Assembly: GCA_029289325.1 (NCBI GenBank)
Contig: JARFTV010000005.1
Span: 57,774-121,773, forward strand
From: Alphaproteobacteria bacterium
GTDB lineage: Bacteria > Pseudomonadota > Alphaproteobacteria > Rhodobacterales > Rhodobacteraceae
Reading direction: 5' to 3'
Length of the DNA stretch: 64,000 nucleotides
Shown: piece after piece, positions 63,049-64,000 of the stretch
Numbering within the stretch: the stretch's first letter is position 1
Layout: every line of letters begins with the position of its first letter
Program-made: the position numbers and the translations under genes
Notes under the pieces: model-generated
Databases searched by the model: none
What the model saw: only the letters and a program-made list of their open reading frames with translations
What the model was told of the DNA's origin: nothing

Positions 63049-63902
63049 TGGAACAGAATCGTGCCATTCATGCCTTCGCCACGCTCGGCCACCCTGGCCG
63101 GATGGCGGTCTTTCGGCTCCTGATGCGCTTCGCCCCGCAAGGCGTGCGCCCGACCGAGATCGCCGAGGCACTCAGCCTGAAACAGAACACGCTTTCGCAT
63201 CATCTCGCCGACCTTGCGGCCTCTGGACTTGTCCAGGTCACACGGGTCGGAAGATCGCTTTACTACGCCGTCGATCTCGACACGACCGAAGGGTTGATCG
63301 GCTACCTCGCCCTTGATGTGGGCCGTGCCCGGCCCGACGTCCTTGCCCCTTTGTTCTCTGCCCCAAAGGACACCGTTCAAATGGTCCGGACCATCCCCGA
63401 TACCGACTTCGACGTGCTCTTCATCTGCTCGGGCAACTCTGCCCGCTCGATCTTTGCCGAGGCGCTTCTGCGCGATCTTGGCAAGGGCAGGTTTCAGGCT
63501 TTCTCGGCTGGGACCCGCCCCAACAGCGAATTGAACCCCTTCGCGCTGGAGATCCTGAAGCGCAACGGCCACGACACCTCTGGCCTGCGGTCCAAGCACA
63601 TCTCGGAATTCCAGCAGCCCGGCTCCATTGTCATGGATTTCGTCTTCACCGTCTGCGACACGGCGGCAGCCGAGGAATGTCCGCCTTGGCCCGGCCAGCC
63701 GATCACCGGCCATTGGGGCCTGCCCGACCCGGTGAAGGCCACCGGGACGGATGCCGAAAGGGCGCTCGTCTTCGCCCAGACCTATGCCGCGCTCCGCCGC
63801 CGGATCACGGCTTTTGTCGATCTGCCGTTCGCGTCCCTCAGCCGGATGTCCCTTCAATCCCAAGTCGATGCGATCGGCTCTGACGCACAAGCAAAGGCCT
63901 GA
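63048..63902 (+). CDS. ArsR-arsenate reductase (ArsC) fusion protein
   Basis: The 284-residue protein joins an ArsR-type winged helix (residues 1 to about 105, EIAEALSLKQNTLSHHLADL) to a low-molecular-weight-phosphatase-type arsenate reductase (about 120-270). The latter has catalytic VLFICSGNSARS (Cys127) and FTVCDTAAAEECPPWPG (Cys203, Cys211). The ArsR half has no cysteine at all. Such fusions are known but little studied. It precedes the ars GAPDH by 4 bp. Confidence 0.93.
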   Translation: MEQNRAIHAFATLGHPGRMAVFRLLMRFAPQGVRPTEIAEALSLKQNTLSHHLADLAASGLVQVTRVGRSLYYAVDLDTTEGLIGYLALDVGRARPDVLAPLFSAPKDTVQMVRTIPDTDFDVLFICSGNSARSIFAEALLRDLGKGRFQAFSAGTRPNSELNPFALEILKRNGHDTSGLRSKHISEFQQPGSIVMDFVFTVCDTAAAEECPPWPGQPITGHWGLPDPVKATGTDAERALVFAQTYAALRRRITAFVDLPFASLSRMSLQSQVDAIGSDAQAKA

Positions 63903-63906
63903 CACC

Positions 63907-64000
63907 ATGACCCGCATTGCCTTGAACGGCCTTGGCCGCATCGGAAAACTTGTCCTGCGCGATCTGATCGACACCGGCGCCGGGGGCGAGATCGTGCTTC
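63907..64000 (+). CDS. Arsenic-cluster glyceraldehyde-3-phosphate dehydrogenase, start only
   Basis: Thirty-one residues are visible (MTRIALNGLGRIGKLVLRDL), the NAD-binding start of a GAPDH. In ars clusters such GAPDH genes partner ArsJ, making 1-arseno-3-phosphoglycerate for export. ArsJ should follow beyond the window. It starts 4 bp after the fusion gene. Confidence 0.85.
   Translation, partial: MTRIALNGLGRIGKLVLRDLIDTGAGGEIVL

Noticed and set aside
54574-64000. Arsenic region as a mobile island
   Set aside because: I found no integrase, transposase, tRNA or flanking direct repeats, and base composition looks like that of neighbours by eye.
1-64000. tRNA, rRNA or CRISPR array
   Set aside because: No cloverleaf-like or rRNA sequence and no regular spaced repeats were seen in the intergenic parts.

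Overview
The window is GC-rich, densely packed bacterial DNA. Its codon use, its NCS2/PuuD-type urate genes, a DUF2125 protein and the form of its phn and aio loci suggest an alphaproteobacterium, most likely of the order Rhodobacterales (Rhodobacter/Paracoccus-like). That placement is inference from gene content. I saw no rRNA, tRNA, CRISPR array, transposase or integrase.

1-28,500 is mostly housekeeping and purine catabolism. A 3'-truncated polA is followed by a small secreted protein. A urate-degradation cluster then runs from puuD (membrane urate oxidase with cytochrome c) and a divergent LysR regulator, past a DUF2125 protein, to uraH, a puuE-uraD fusion, a ureidoglycine aminohydrolase, allA and a urate/xanthine permease. 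Only the allantoate amidohydrolase step is absent. Next come a SixA-like phosphatase, an iron-sulfur protein, a sterol-desaturase-like protein, a tesA/ybbA/ybbP-like block, a kinase-like protein with hemC, divergent hemE, a DMT transporter, a K+-channel-like protein with a zinc ribbon, a GAPDH, a 5-oxoprolinase/hydantoinase and a glutathionyl-hydroquinone reductase.

28,500-37,300 is one minus-strand block: a MalT-like LuxR regulator, a class II histone-deacetylase-like amidohydrolase, a binding protein and a four-subunit Liv-type ABC transporter. It looks like uptake plus deacylation of an unknown amide.

37,500-54,600 is phosphonate territory. A five-gene unit with ATGA stop/start overlaps at three of its four junctions (phnD-like, phnC-like, phnE-like, a SAM methyltransferase and a second PhnM-like amidohydrolase) is the least explained system here. 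Beside it lies a nearly complete C-P lyase locus: phnC, phnD, phnE1, phnE2, a hexapeptide acetyltransferase, divergent phnF, phnGHIJKL, phnN, a DUF1045 2H-phosphoesterase and phnM. Pho-box-like repeats are visible before phnC, phnG and phnM, and a strong terminator follows phnM.

54,600-64,000 is an arsenic region. On the minus strand aioX-aioS-aioR-aioB-aioA encode arsenite sensing and oxidation. On the plus strand are arsR and acr3, then an ArsR-ArsC fusion followed by a glyceraldehyde-3-phosphate dehydrogenase cut by the window edge. AioR has a degenerate AAA+ domain without GAFTGA, and the ArsR half of the fusion has no cysteine, so both regulators probably work in non-textbook ways. Three PhnD-family binding proteins (37.5 kb, 43.1 kb and AioX) sit within 24 kb, tying phosphonate and arsenic chemistry together.
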